Positions 12,750 to 23,699 of a stretch of DNA of 64,000 bases are shown piece after piece. Below the pieces are notes generated by a model, which did no database searches, was not told the DNA's origin, and worked only from the letters and a program-made list of their open reading frames with translations. Origin of the DNA: Phoronis australis (lineage: Eukaryota > Phoronida > Phoronidae); NCBI GenBank assembly GCA_002633005.1, contig NMRA01000138.1:411566-475565 (forward strand). Reading direction: 5' to 3'. The number at the start of each line of letters is the position of its first letter. Position 1 is the first letter of the stretch. The translations under genes were made by a program, and so were the position numbers.

Positions 12750-15700
12750 TCAATGTTAACTAAAATCGAAGAGGAGACCTCATCATCTGTTTCGATGCAT
12801 AGTGACGCAAAAATGTTCAACACGGGCGTGTGTAGTAGCGGTCAAAGTCAAGGCGAAAATGCTAAGGGTTAATGTCCTCAGCGTACGTGAGAAAATGAGG
12901 AAAAAGCCGAAGCATATTGGAACAGTAATTGAAATCTAGCGCTGGACTGTCTTAGGAGATGAGTTGAATATTTCCAGAGGTGACAAGCTTCCTCGAGTAG
13001 ACGTCCGGTTGGGTTTGTATTCTTCTCCTTCTCCCGGGATTCATTGGCTTCACATTCATAGTTACATATACTTGTATTGGTTTTGAGCTTAAATCTAGAA
13101 TTGTTTTTGAAATGTTTACAATGCTTCCAGTTTTACCCTAATTAACCGATTGAATCACTCGTCAAGTATCATTTTGTTCCAATGGGCGGCATCTTTATAC
13201 CAAGAGTCGCTTTGCAAAACGGCCATTGTAATTCCGTTTTGAAAATCCACTAACATTCGTATACTCAGTAAATGATAGTGCCCGGATCTTTAAAAGGTTC
13301 AACATCACATGACAGCGGTAAAATTGTATGCATAATGTAACTTTTACAACCTATTAGAACCCTGAGATGATACAGAATAAGCCGTGTGAATACAGAAGCC
13401 AATCAAATACTTCTAATAGATACATTCATGAAAGACTCTTAATTTTGTATAACGAAATTGCCGCTGGACAATATCTTAATTTCTAGTTCTACGCTATGAT
13501 CGGAAAAGTTTTAGTGAGATTCACAAGAAAGAAATAGGCGTTGCAGCTTTTAAAGCCATTTGCAGAACAACTACGGATTTAGAATGGCTTTCAAGTTGTC
13601 GAATCGTCATGTCAATTTGATCGCAGAGGCAGTTTGGTGAAAGAACTTCTGACATAAAGCGTGGAGGAAATAAATCACCCAACTTTGACAAATAACTGTA
13701 AGAAACAGTTGATATGGGAGGTACAAATCTGCGAATGATTTTGCTGTCAGTGGTTTCTTTGGTCTATATAGGTTGATGCCTATGCTGTTAGAGCAAAAAA
13801 GAAAGGGGTGTGAATATTTTTCGGGTTACACAGTTTTTCCTGAACTCTTGTTCAGCTAGAGGAAATAACACAAAAGAAGTAGGTGTATAGTGAATCATCA
13901 AGATGATGCGAGCACTGAAACATGCTCTCATCATGAGGCATCCATGTAATAAGGACAGACTTGCAACAAGAAATATCTAGTCCTTTTAACCCCAAAATGA
14001 GAATATCAGAAAGTATGGTGAATCACATGCACTGAATCGCACGACCATTTGATAGCACAATTGATCCACGAGCTGGGAGTGGCACGACCATGCAGTATCG
14101 AGGGATTTTCTTTGTTTTTGTAGTTGTCATGCGTACTAAATGTTGATTTTAGGTAATTGTGCGAAATTTTGCATGATAGGTTGTACGATCAATCCCAGGT
14201 AAGTCTTGTGAATAGTGGAGTTGACCGTTATTGATCGTACGACCATTGTCGGTGAACAGCAATCAGTCTTGCGGGTGGTCAGGGTCGTAGTAATGCAGTT
14301 TGTTTTGGGGGACTGAACTTTTCTGTCATGGAAATGTTCGAGGACATGGTTTGTGTCTGTAAGAAACCTGATTCGTTATGTCAATTTTGTTGTGCAGTGG
14401 ACTAAAAGGATATGATATGTGACGCCTAGGGAGGATAGGTCCGTATTCGGAAAAATTCCAAATAGTGATCCATTGGCCGTTATTTGGGGGTTCCCTGCCT
14501 GCAGAAATTACACGTACAGAAATTTACTATGTTTATAATGAGGGTCTCCATGGAAAGCAGTGAGAACTGATGGGTTACCCTCATTGGAAAATATTACAAT
14601 AATAAATAAATAAATAAGTGAGTAAATCCGCCATTTTGCGACTCTCATTTTCGATAACTTTTTCTTTAAACGATGTTCTTTCTCTCTCCATGATAGCAAG
14701 TAACATGTTCTTTCTCTTGCATCTTAAGATAAAAGCCGACAAGACATACACTGAATTATCAAAAGTTCCCAGTGAACACACACACACATATAGATTATGT
14801 TTTCTAGTTGAACTTTTTGAAAATTGTGGGCTAAAACAGAAGAAGGGACACTTATTCTTTGATTAGATTATATTTTGGAGACACCGAACAATTTAAAACA
14901 CCATTGCGATAGATTTTTCAAGTGGTGATCAGCTGCGACTCCTGCGACCAATCGTACGCTCTTTTCATTATTAACCTGAGATTTTGTAACGTTCAGTCGC
15001 AAGTCGGTGGTTACATGGTCGTATGCTCAATGTGACCAGGACTTAACAACGTATGCGATTATCTAAACAAAATCCTATCCGACACTGTTGCAGTCGCAAG
15101 TTGTTACAGACGTTGCTGTCAGATTGCAGTTGTCAACAGTTCCCGTGTTATCATTCTGTTGCAACAAGTTACAATATACCAGCTTACATTAAACTATTTT
15201 TATCACATAACATCGGCGGCAAGGTGCAAAAGACTGTCACTGCAATCACACAGTATTGTTTCGACCAGGCTTTATATAATAAATTGTATTTATCAAATGA
15301 AGACCACGGTTTACCAGGTAAGACAATTTTGTGTATGACTGATAATATCTTGAGAAGTGGCTTTGATGAATAGGAGAAGTCATGGTTCAGCCCAGTACGT
15401 ATAGTATTGTTGATACGCCGGTGCATAACAGATATGTCAATTTAAAAGTCAGTGACTGATTGACTAGCGAGTCGAATGATTTGTAATAGCAAAATAACTT
15501 GTGTTTCAATCCTATGTGAGATTCCAAAAAACCCTGTCTTAGTACCTGCCTACACGATCTATTGGTGAGGACAGGACTTACCGGAAACCAGCCAATTAAC
15601 AGAAGTTTTTGTTCACATAAATATTTGTAGGGAAATCATAACTCTTCTTGGTGACATTTTTAACCAGGAAAGTCTTTTAAAATGTCAAGAATAACCAGCT

Positions 15701-15960
15701 ATCCTTTTATTTTTCCACCGATCACCGAATACGCAGTCAACAATACCGGGTTACTAAAGTTGTCAAAAGTCATTATTGTTGATATTTAAGAATTTTCAGC
15801 TGACAATGCAATGTTAAACCTGTTCACAATGATTTGCTGTGGTCACGTGTCTTGCACCTCATCTATGAGGTTATGACTGTGCGGTTTCCTAAGAGGTTTT
15901 GTGTAATTTTATGGAAGAACTTGCATTCATTAGACACGCAGATTATGAATCAAAATTAAA
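12750..15960. other. Gene-free stretch
   Basis: I see no supported exon. An (AAAT)n run is at about 14603-14618. Recurrent short strings such as TCGCACGACCAT, GTACGACCATTG and GTCGCAAG between 14030 and 15110 suggest fragments of an old repeat family. The open frames at 14618-14866 and 15053-15373 have no recognisable domain. Confidence 0.4.
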
Positions 15961-16434
15961 TTAAATATCATTTATTGTACATCGTAGACATTGCCTAGAT
16001 ATACATAAATACCTAAATTCAAAGTATTTATACGGAGAGCGGTAATTTTCTCTTAAAGCCATAGAGTTTTGGATATGCAATGCAAGGCGCTGGATACTGT
16101 CATGATTTTTCTGTTGAAATACTCTAACTTGAGACGAATTAACATTCACAAGGTCTGGTAGCTGGTTTTTTGTAAGGTCTCCAAGAACAGGACAACGACA
16201 CATGAAATGAGAATCGTCTTCAATTTCACCCAGATTGCATATGCCGCATATTCTCTCACCTCTAGGAATACCCATATGTCTCCCTTTCTCTACACTGAGT
16301 GAGTGACCTGAACATCGAAACTGCGCAAGTATTTTTCTCGAATAAGCGCTTAAAAAATTCACATATTGTTCGCTAACAAGATCACGTTTAATAAAACTAT
16401 AAAATTCATATTTATTTGAACTACCTATTACCAC
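15961..16434 (-). pseudogene. LINE ORF2 C-terminal region (zinc-knuckle), uninterrupted
   Basis: This 157-codon open frame is the C-terminal end of a non-LTR retrotransposon reverse transcriptase polyprotein. Residues 40-80 contain ILAQFRCSGHSLSVEKGRH, then ERICGICN and HFMCRCPVLGDL, the conserved post-RT cysteine motif. The stop codon at 15961 is followed, in the element's direction, by an AT-rich tail, as expected for a LINE 3' end. The matching reverse transcriptase core lies at 18559-19520 on the same strand but is separated by about 2.1 kb of repeat A, so this frame is cut off from its catalytic part and is not functional. Confidence 0.7.
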
Positions 16435-16949
16435 TTGCCATTCCTGTACAAAGTAGGATAATTGTCATCTGATAATGCGGTGAAGTGTAAGCATTTTGAA
16501 TTGAAAGTGTTCCTCAAATACATGTATGTTGTTCATCCAGTGTCCACTTCGACTGTGGATTGGTGAATTGACATGCATGCGTGTACACGTGTGTGCGTTT
16601 CAGTTCTTTTAAAGTCGGACAAGCCGACGGAAAGTTCACTACAGGCAGTCCTCCGTCTTTGCTCAAAAACAGACACGTAACTATAGCCGTTTTTTCTTGC
16701 ACTGAGAAAACTCCGACGAGCATGTTCACATTTTTGGAGAAAAGTAGGTCTAGACCTAATAAAAACTGTGGTCAATTAAGAAAGACTTCTCGTGTCAATA
16801 TTGTCAATGGTGCACAGCTTCAGACTTCATGCGAGCAACTAACTTGATGGAAAAACTTTCCAAGGCTACATGTCCCTATTCTGAAGGTTCGCTACTCCGA
16901 AGGTCCATTACTTTGAATGTCCACAATTCTGAAACCAGGACTCCGACAG

Positions 16950-17122
16950 TTCTTTTTTTCTTAAAGATGAGCACAGCCCCAAAAGTCGCTTTCGCATTAT
17001 ATCCGACTCAGAGAAGTAGAAGACACCTTTGGGCAATGCTCGATTGTCAGCCCAGTGAAGCCAGGATTCGGACCCAGGTCTCCCAAACAGAAGTCCGAAC
17101 CCCAAACCACTGAGCCGCACAG
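16950..17122 (-). mobile_element. tRNA-derived SINE, minus strand
   Basis: Read on the minus strand, it begins with a tRNA-like head containing GGCTCAGTGGTTTGGG (box A-like) and GGTCCGAATCC (box B-like). An approximately 100-bp body and an A-rich tail (AAGAAAAAAAG) toward the low-coordinate end follow. It is nested inside repeat A copy 2. The pairing is too poor for a working tRNA. Confidence 0.6.
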
Positions 17123-17204
17123 TTCATTATTGTGATTGCCTGCTAATGAGTCGGAACTGATATGAATAAAGCATTGTACTTGTGTCCATTTAGAAACAAT
17201 GCGC

Positions 17205-17455
17205 GCACCCAGCCTAAAACGTGAGAACCTCAAATTTTTGGGAATTTGGACCTTTTACTAAATAAAAAAACGGGATACGTTCACAGCTGTGAATTGTGCA
17301 TTCGCCGAATATAGGTAGTTCCTGACTTTTCAATGGACTTTTGTCTCGTTTTTTACTTTTTCGGAGTTTTCGTTTCACTGAGGCGGACATTTTTGCCCAT
17401 TTCGCCAAAAAGGGGGTGGGTGGGGCGGGGGGCTCGTCCCCTGCCGGAGCTCCCC
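17205..17455 (+). repeat. Dispersed repeat B, copy 1
   Basis: This block shares order and wording with 23275-23496 (opposite strand) and 36145-36383: a GTGCGCACCCAG-like start, then GTGGACTTTT- and TTTTTGCCCA-type segments, and an end with a G-run followed by GCTCG. The minus-strand open frame across it (17214-17540) is a by-product of the repeat and not a gene. Confidence 0.5.
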
Positions 17456-18558
17456 CATTTAAGAGGTGTGCAAAAGTGGAATAGTTCATAATACATTGAT
17501 TACATTGTTTACAAATGACCTCAGTTCTAATCACTGCCAATCGTGATTCTTGAATCTGAATCTAGTAACCAGCGACTCATTCTCAAGCAAGGATAACATC
17601 TTGGGCACGGGTCAGGGCTGCGGCGATAAACAGTTTTAATTTAATAAGGCTGGACGAGACTCGCTGATTCGTGAAGACTGGCAGGGACAGGGTAGCCTAT
17701 TAACTACATTTAATTTCGACCCGGCAATGTGTGGTTCCGGTGGGTGAGATTGAGGCGCAGCGCCCCTTAACTTTTCATTCGCGCTGTGAAATGATGCGAT
17801 CTTGACATGGATTTGATGAATGCATCGTGGTTGATAATTTATCAATATTCCTACTTTATATTCTTTTTAAAATGCAATAACATTTTTCCGTGATCGTAAG
17901 ACATACGGGCAAATTCGCATGCGCATGAAATCCAAACAAAATATTTTAGTACCCGGGAGTTGTTTTCGGTATAAGTACACCACTCAGTGCCTCCAATAAC
18001 CTAAGTATCGTTCATTTTTGCTCGTAAAAGTATAAAATTTCACCGGAGTTGGGAATGTTGGATCTTTTCGTAGTAGTGAATCTTCCAAGTAGTGAACCTT
18101 CGGAGTAGTGGGCTGTTCTCATTTCCAATGATGTAAGCAACTAACACGGAAAATATAACTAGATACAAAATTCGTCTAGTCATTCGCCGACTAAATATTT
18201 ATGTGCGAGTAGGTGTAATCACTCAGTTAAGCACATCTGATTTGAAAGTTTGGCAAGAGGTAACGCGAGAACATTCTAGACCACATTACATACGAATTTG
18301 AGTATCGTTCTGTGCGAGTAACCGTCCAGGCATTCTCATTTCTGGTATTACTAAATTTGTCTGATCTCAGTAATATAGAGCTGAGAATCATCGTTGTGTA
18401 TACAGATTCCCTTCCCCCTAATTAAGCTGTGTCAACTGAGGGCCTTACTGAAAACTCCACAGTGTCGACGTTTGCAAAATATCAAAGGTGCACCGTTGAA
18501 GAAATTCGAACTACCCCCCTGCGCAAAGCTGGCTACGTGTCTGGTTCATTTCTGCATC

Positions 18559-19520
18559 TTATGTTAATATGGGCATGATCATGGAGTCAAAGACTTTAAA
18601 ATGCATTGTGTGGGAAGTACAGTTAATTTTTGACAGAGTGGCTTTAATGACGCTCATTGCTTTTCGAGCTTGGCTTGCAAGTACTCTACAACACTCACTA
18701 CATTTAAGTCTGCAGGAGAATGTGACCCCTAAATACTTCCAGTACGATTTGGTATCTGTTTTCATGTCGCCAAAAACCACCTATCAGTCTTTGGAAGTAT
18801 AACCCCTAGCTTAAATACCAAAACATTTGTTTTTTTCATATTAACATGCCAAGTTTCAATCTCGATAAAACTTTTCGAGGACATTGAGCTTCATCTGTAG
18901 CCCAGCAACAGTATTCGACACCAGCACCAAATTATCAGCAAAAAACAGAGAACCTATATCACAATCCGGGGAGACGCATATACTTCTACCTACATTTTCT
19001 TTAATATCAGACACTAGTGTGCTAACAAACACCGGGAACAGTCACGGACTAAAACACATCCTTGCCGGACACCAACTGCAGAACTAAAATAGGGCGTGGT
19101 CAATGACTGTACCACAGCCCACGATAGAGCCGTGCATACTGCGCAAAATGTTAAACATTTTTCCCTGCAAACCTCTGATTAAAATTGCAAACAAGAAACG
19201 GGAAATATCTACGCTATCAAACGCCTTACCAAAATCAATGAATGCGTAATATAATTTCCCTTCCGTTTAGTGACATGCTTCGGGATGATACTCTGTTGGT
19301 TAAAATGTTATTGACTGTAGAGTACCCAGTCCGAAAGTCTGCCTGTTCTTCCTGAGTATATTTCGTATTATTCTACCATTCAACTGTCCGAGAATAAAGA
19401 ATAATTGTAAAATTTTTATTGATACTACCTATAACGGAGATCCCTCTCTAATTGTTTGGATTAACTCTGTCTACCTTTTTGTATCCCGGCAAAATAATAC
19501 TTTTTGACCATTGGGATGGA
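18559..19520 (-). pseudogene. Decayed LINE reverse transcriptase core
   Basis: The minus strand encodes, in shifting frames, the ordered motifs of a non-LTR reverse transcriptase. NYRGISVIGSINK is at the high-coordinate end, followed by FIDFGKAFDSVD (motif A region), a QGCVL block, FFADNLVLVSN (motif C, normally FADD), VNMKKT-like residues and finally KYLGVTFS and LFDSMI-type residues near 18560-18780. Motif C has lost its second aspartate (FADN), and frameshifts separate the blocks, so the enzyme is dead. The C-terminal zinc-knuckle portion of the same kind of element is at 15961-16434. I cannot fix the clade; CR1-, L2- or jockey-like are all possible. Confidence 0.75.
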
Positions 19521-19549
19521 TAGTGCACAGTTTACAAAGTTATGTGTCG

Positions 19550-22480
19550 TATTTTTATTGTTCTGTAGCGTGTTGTATCATGTTTTTCCATGTTGTTAGA
19601 TATTATTGACTTTATTATTATGATTCATTGTTTATTTACATGTAATATGAAATGTAAAAATAAGTTATGGTTTTCTCTATCTGTCTCTAGGCACTTATGA
19701 AGCTTGCAGTTATATGGGTAAAAAGTGTATTTTGTCTTCTCTTCGATAGCTACAGGAGTACATTTACCCCTGGAAACGATCTTTTGTTACGATTGTTATC
19801 ACTGTTGTGCAAAAATAACAACCGTTTCTAAAATATTCAAGTATTCATGACGACTTTCATTAATTCATTAATTACTCACCGTCGGAATAAAAAACTACAA
19901 AATACTAGCAACAGATCATCGTTGTCTACAACGTGATTCACTACCTTTTTGAACTAATATAATTCTTTGTGTACATGTGGCACCTTAAATCATTAATATT
20001 TCTTGAGTTTAATTGGTTACAAGAGAAGTGTCAAGTGTTGTCGCATGAGTGTTCGTGAGTACGCATTACGCGTTCTTATCCTCAAATGAATAAATTAAAC
20101 ATCACCCCGAAGATGTGAGAATTCCACTCATCACTTGGAAAAATTGCGCTGGTATGAAAACAGTATCGCAACGAGTTAATTGGTTCAATGCATCCGTCCA
20201 CTTCACAGCATCGATTGAGACAGGAATACCGTTTGTATAAATGATAAATACACAGCACAATGAAAACGAGCCTGTCACCACTTCAGACTTACACAGGGGC
20301 TGTTTGAGAAGCATCAAAATTTAATTAAGTCGATACTTTCTATTGTTGTCTTCGGAGGGGAAACTTGCTTGTTCGTATTAAATTAGTAGAGTGACGACTT
20401 TCGTCTACTTACAATATTGCGCACATGCGTAAGACTTTTAAGACGAATTCCTTGCAATGTGTTTAAGAAATTTTTCGCTTATTAAATTGCTGTTCAGAAA
20501 ATCTGAGAAGGTACTTACCGACCCAGCGCCGGATTTAGGCTTTGAGGTGAGCGAGACGCTGGCGGGGATAGTCCCAGCATTTTTATTTTTTAACATGTAT
20601 TGTCTACGGGCACCTGAAGCCTGAAACGTTTGCGGACTTAGACCGATGTCCGAGAAAATTTGATATGCACAGAATTCCAGTGCAAATTCATTCAGAGTTT
20701 CTGTATTAATGAATTGTTTACAAATTTAAGAAGTGGTCCTGGCATTTATCAAGGGACCCCTGGTAAAGTGGCATCAGTGATGTCATTAATTACCGCCTTG
20801 TGACTGTATTTTAAAGCGACATGATCTATGTTAAGGGTTCCCTCGATCACGACTTCAACTGTGGCTCTTATGCTGTACATGTTTTGAAACTGTATACCTT
20901 TTCCGTTAACTCAAACGGACCTGCTTTCGGATGGGTATCACTTGCCATTCTTTTCCCGTTTTGAACATAGTAATACAATAATTCATGTTAAAGGGACCGT
21001 AAGGATCATGAAATGTATTGCCACTCTACTGCTGTTAGTGATAGACTCCTCTCGGAGGGCCCCCGTAATGCATTCAACTGGTGGGGTTTTTCTGTCTTCG
21101 AGAAAAATTGCATTCTGTCTTGTCAATGGAGTCCTTTTGGAGCGAGGCCCCGAGTGGAATTAACTGGCATTCACTCTTCTCTGTTTTTGTAATTATATTG
21201 TTACAAATTGATATCAAAGCACAAAATAATCTTCGAATGATCACAAAAGTAACAAATATGACAATCGACATTCATATTTGCAAAAGGATTAGTAACACAT
21301 CTAGGTATAATTTCATGCATCAGATAATGTCTATAATTAGACCATGATCACATGCCAAGGCAAATAGTTAGCGAGGTAAAATCACGCTTTGTGGCGACGC
21401 GTTCTTTTTACTCAAGAGGAATTCAAGTACACATGAGGTCCACCGTGCAATTTGAGAAATAAGAAAACGTGTACTGTGAAAAATACTTTGATTCTAGTTA
21501 ATTTTCTAGTACGTACGCTTGTATTTGTGTAGATGGCATACCGTTTACACTCCAGAACTGGGTTACATAAGACTTTGAAACTTAATTATCCACTGGATAC
21601 GTTTGATTGTTATATGGCGTCAACTGCCAACGCGACTCGTGGTAAGCCTACTGCAACACCATTGTTGCTATCCAGCGCATAACTTAATTTTATGCACCTG
21701 TTCCCATATTGAATTGCCATATACCCGCTTTCCGTAAAAACTAAATTTTGCTTTAAATTGCTTTCCCCTGGTCTCAAAGTGTTCTTTACTCAAGTGAGCG
21801 CGATTTCTGTCGGTTTTGGAGTCTCTGTAGATCAGTCATGAACAACCTGTGCTGAATGAGCAGCTCGCTGGCCCTAGTGTTCCGTTAGGCTCGTGGACTC
21901 CCTATAGTGTGATACATTCACGCTCCCTGCTTGTTATGCCCCTTTTACCTGCTGTCAATGTTTCACTGTTTATTCGCTTCCTCCACGTTCATTTCACCTG
22001 TTGCCTGACGATGAGACACGTCAGTGGTCTCGAAATCTATTTTAACTTGTTTGTTAGTCTTGGTGTTTTCCTTCATGACTGAAAGCCTGAACATAGGACA
22101 TCGTATAAAAACTACGTTTATGTCAACGAAGCGCTGCTACCTAGTATTTATATTAACATTCATTTCTGGCATACCTGACTAGTAACACACAAAAACTGAT
22201 TACTAGAACAGTAACAGACTTTTAATTCTAGGATCACTGAACTCCCAACCCGCCATCATTTACTGGGTGTGTGAAAAATAAAATTCCGGCAGACACGCCC
22301 GGCTTACTACAGCTGTCATTGTGACGCCGGTTAATTTCCTGCCTCCAGAAGTCCTCCCGGCAAAATTTTGGAACACTGAGATATTATTTACTTGTTCAAC
22401 ACAAGCATTATGTTGAACGTGTGCTGCCATGATATGTGACTATCGAATTTACAAGGACCCCGGCAAAGAAGCGAAACGAG
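19550..22480. other. Gene-free stretch
   Basis: No exon with support was found. The open frames at 20942-21163 and 21081-21347 look random. The one recognisable item is a Penelope-like tail candidate at 21870-22060, listed separately. Confidence 0.4.
21870..22060 (+). mobile_element. Possible Penelope-like element 3' tail
   Basis: The string CCTGACGATGAGACACGTCA followed by GTGGTCTCGAAATC has the layout of the 3' region of Penelope-like elements, where CTGA...GA and CGAAA form a hammerhead-ribozyme-like core around a short stem (GAGAC/GTCTC). No reverse transcriptase or GIY-YIG domain is visible upstream, so at most a truncated tail remains. A similar tail on the minus strand is at 51769-51910. 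Confidence 0.35.
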
Positions 22481-22483
22481 AAC

Positions 22484-22644
22484 CAGGGGCGGATCCAGGA
22501 TTTTGAGTTAGGGGGGGCCATGGTAGAATATTAGCCAGGATTTCATTGCCCGTCAGACATTCGCACGTGACCTCCGCAATACCAAATGGAATCTGGGAAA
22601 ATTTTAGGGCCATGCCCCCTCCCCCCACGTTAAATCCGCCACTG
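22484..22644. mobile_element. MITE with CAG-GGCGGAT terminal inverted repeats
   Basis: The 161-bp block begins CAGGGGCGGATCC and ends AAATCCGCCACTG, giving inverted repeats of about 13 bp of the widespread CAGTGGCGGATCC type that I associate with hAT-like MITEs. Inside each end is a G-run or C-run. No coding capacity remains, and I could not identify a clean 8-bp target duplication. Confidence 0.65.
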
Positions 22645-22847
22645 TGAACCTATTTAAATAACAACTTCAGTTTCCCTGCGTTCTATGTCAGTGACCTATT
22701 TCTAGACGGGAACACTGATTCTTTCCAGAAAGGCATCCCGGCGATGTAGGCTTACGATACAAAACCGCCCCAATTTATACAATGACGTCACAACGGCTTT
22801 TCATAACGATGTACTAGTACAACGTTAAACCAATGCGTGGCAGCTTG

Positions 22848-22933
22848 CTCGCGATAGCTCAGCGGTAGAGCGGAGGACTGTAGATGGTTACGTAGTGATC
22901 CTTAGGTCGATGGTTCAAATCCGTCTCGCGAGA
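22848..22933 (+). tRNA. tRNA-Tyr (GTA) with 14-nt intron
   Basis: All arms fold. The acceptor CTCGCGA pairs perfectly with TCGCGAG, the D-stem is GCTC/GAGC, the anticodon stem is GAGGA/TCCTT, and the T-stem is GATGG/CCGTC with loop TTCAAAT. The anticodon loop holds GTA at 22880-22882. A 14-nt intron (22884-22897) sits at the canonical position between bases 37 and 38, as is typical of eukaryotic tRNA-Tyr genes. Box A (TAGCTCAGCGG) and box B (GGTTCAAATCC) are intact. A run of eight T (22936-22943) provides the Pol III terminator. The T-arm carries one G-T pair. It looks functional and is the only full tRNA in the window. Confidence 0.93.
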
Positions 22934-22935
22934 GC

Positions 22936-22943
22936 TTTTTTTT
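22936..22943 (+). terminator. Pol III oligo-T terminator of tRNA-Tyr
   Basis: Eight consecutive T residues begin three bases after the discriminator base of the tRNA-Tyr gene, which is enough for RNA polymerase III termination. Confidence 0.85.
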
Positions 22944-23274
22944 ACACTAACGAACTCTTACTTCATTCAAACTGAAATATCAGTGTAAGCAGATTATTAA
23001 TAGGCCAATCTTATAAATATCATTAGTGCAAGATTAGTAGCCAAATTCCCATGGGAGTTGGGAAGAAAAATGAGGAAAGCCGGATTTTGCTGAAAACTCC
23101 TGTGTTGTACCTTCCCCCAAAATGTCTACCTCCTTGTTTGCTAGAATTTTGGGGTCAAGGGTATCCACTGGGGTCAAAATGGTGCCTTTTGGGGCAGGTG
23201 ACCATGCTTGACCTACTGCAACGAGTTCATCTACTTTTTAAATTTCACCCAATCTACATCACAATAATTGACAC

Positions 23275-23496
23275 TCTCTGCCCACAGAACGAGCCCCCCA
23301 TTTGGCGAAGTGGGTAAAAAGGTCCGCCTCGGAGAAACAAATGTCCGACCAAAAGTCCACTAAAAAGGCGCAGACGCACAGTTCCTAGACCTGAAGGTGA
23401 TACCCCGTTTTTTTTGTCCTCCCGCTTTTTTGTTAGCAAAACGTCCACTTTGTCAGAAATTCGAGCCCTCCATATTAAAGGCTGGGTGCGCACATG
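23275..23496 (-). repeat. Dispersed repeat B, copy 2
   Basis: On the minus strand it starts GTGCGCACCCAGCC and runs through a GGGCTCGAATTTCTGAC-like block, TTTTGCTAACAAAA, GTGGACTTTT and a G-run followed by GCTCG. It aligns with 36145-36383 along its full length and less well with 17205-17455. Confidence 0.6.
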
Positions 23497-23622
23497 TTCT
23501 GCATTGCTACTGTGATGAGAAGACATGCAAATTGTGATGATATAACAAAAACATGTTGCGTATACTACAAATAACACTTTTTGTTGTTAAATGTGCATTA
23601 AAATGGGAAAGTGACTCTAATC

Positions 23623-23648
23623 AATTAATTAATTAATTAATTAATTAA
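23623..23648. repeat. (AATT)n microsatellite
   Basis: About six perfect AATT units followed by diverged AATTAA. Confidence 0.9.
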
Positions 23649-23699
23649 GGAATTTTTAGTTAAACTGTTAATTAAATTTCCTTAACTCTTCATGTGTTT

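Larger units (their letters stand above)
16515..18545. repeat. Dispersed repeat A, copy 2, with internal insertions
   Basis: The ends match 3495-4722 closely. At about 16740-17570 roughly 830 bp is inserted relative to copy 1; the insertion contains a minus-strand SINE (16950-17122) and a copy of repeat B (17205-17455). Around 18061-18120 there are three imperfect 16-17 bp tandem units of the type AGTAGTGAACCTTCGG, and a reverse-complement echo occurs at 16874-16930. The copy lies between the two halves of one LINE, so it inserted into, or replaced part of, that LINE. Confidence 0.6.

Noticed and set aside
15053-15373. A 106-codon plus-strand open frame
   Set aside because: No domain, a competing frame on the other strand (15184-15426), and repeat-like strings at its start.
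17214-17540. A 108-codon minus-strand open frame with a basic stretch (KRKLRKSKKRD)
   Set aside because: It is the reverse strand of dispersed repeat B; other copies do not keep the frame.
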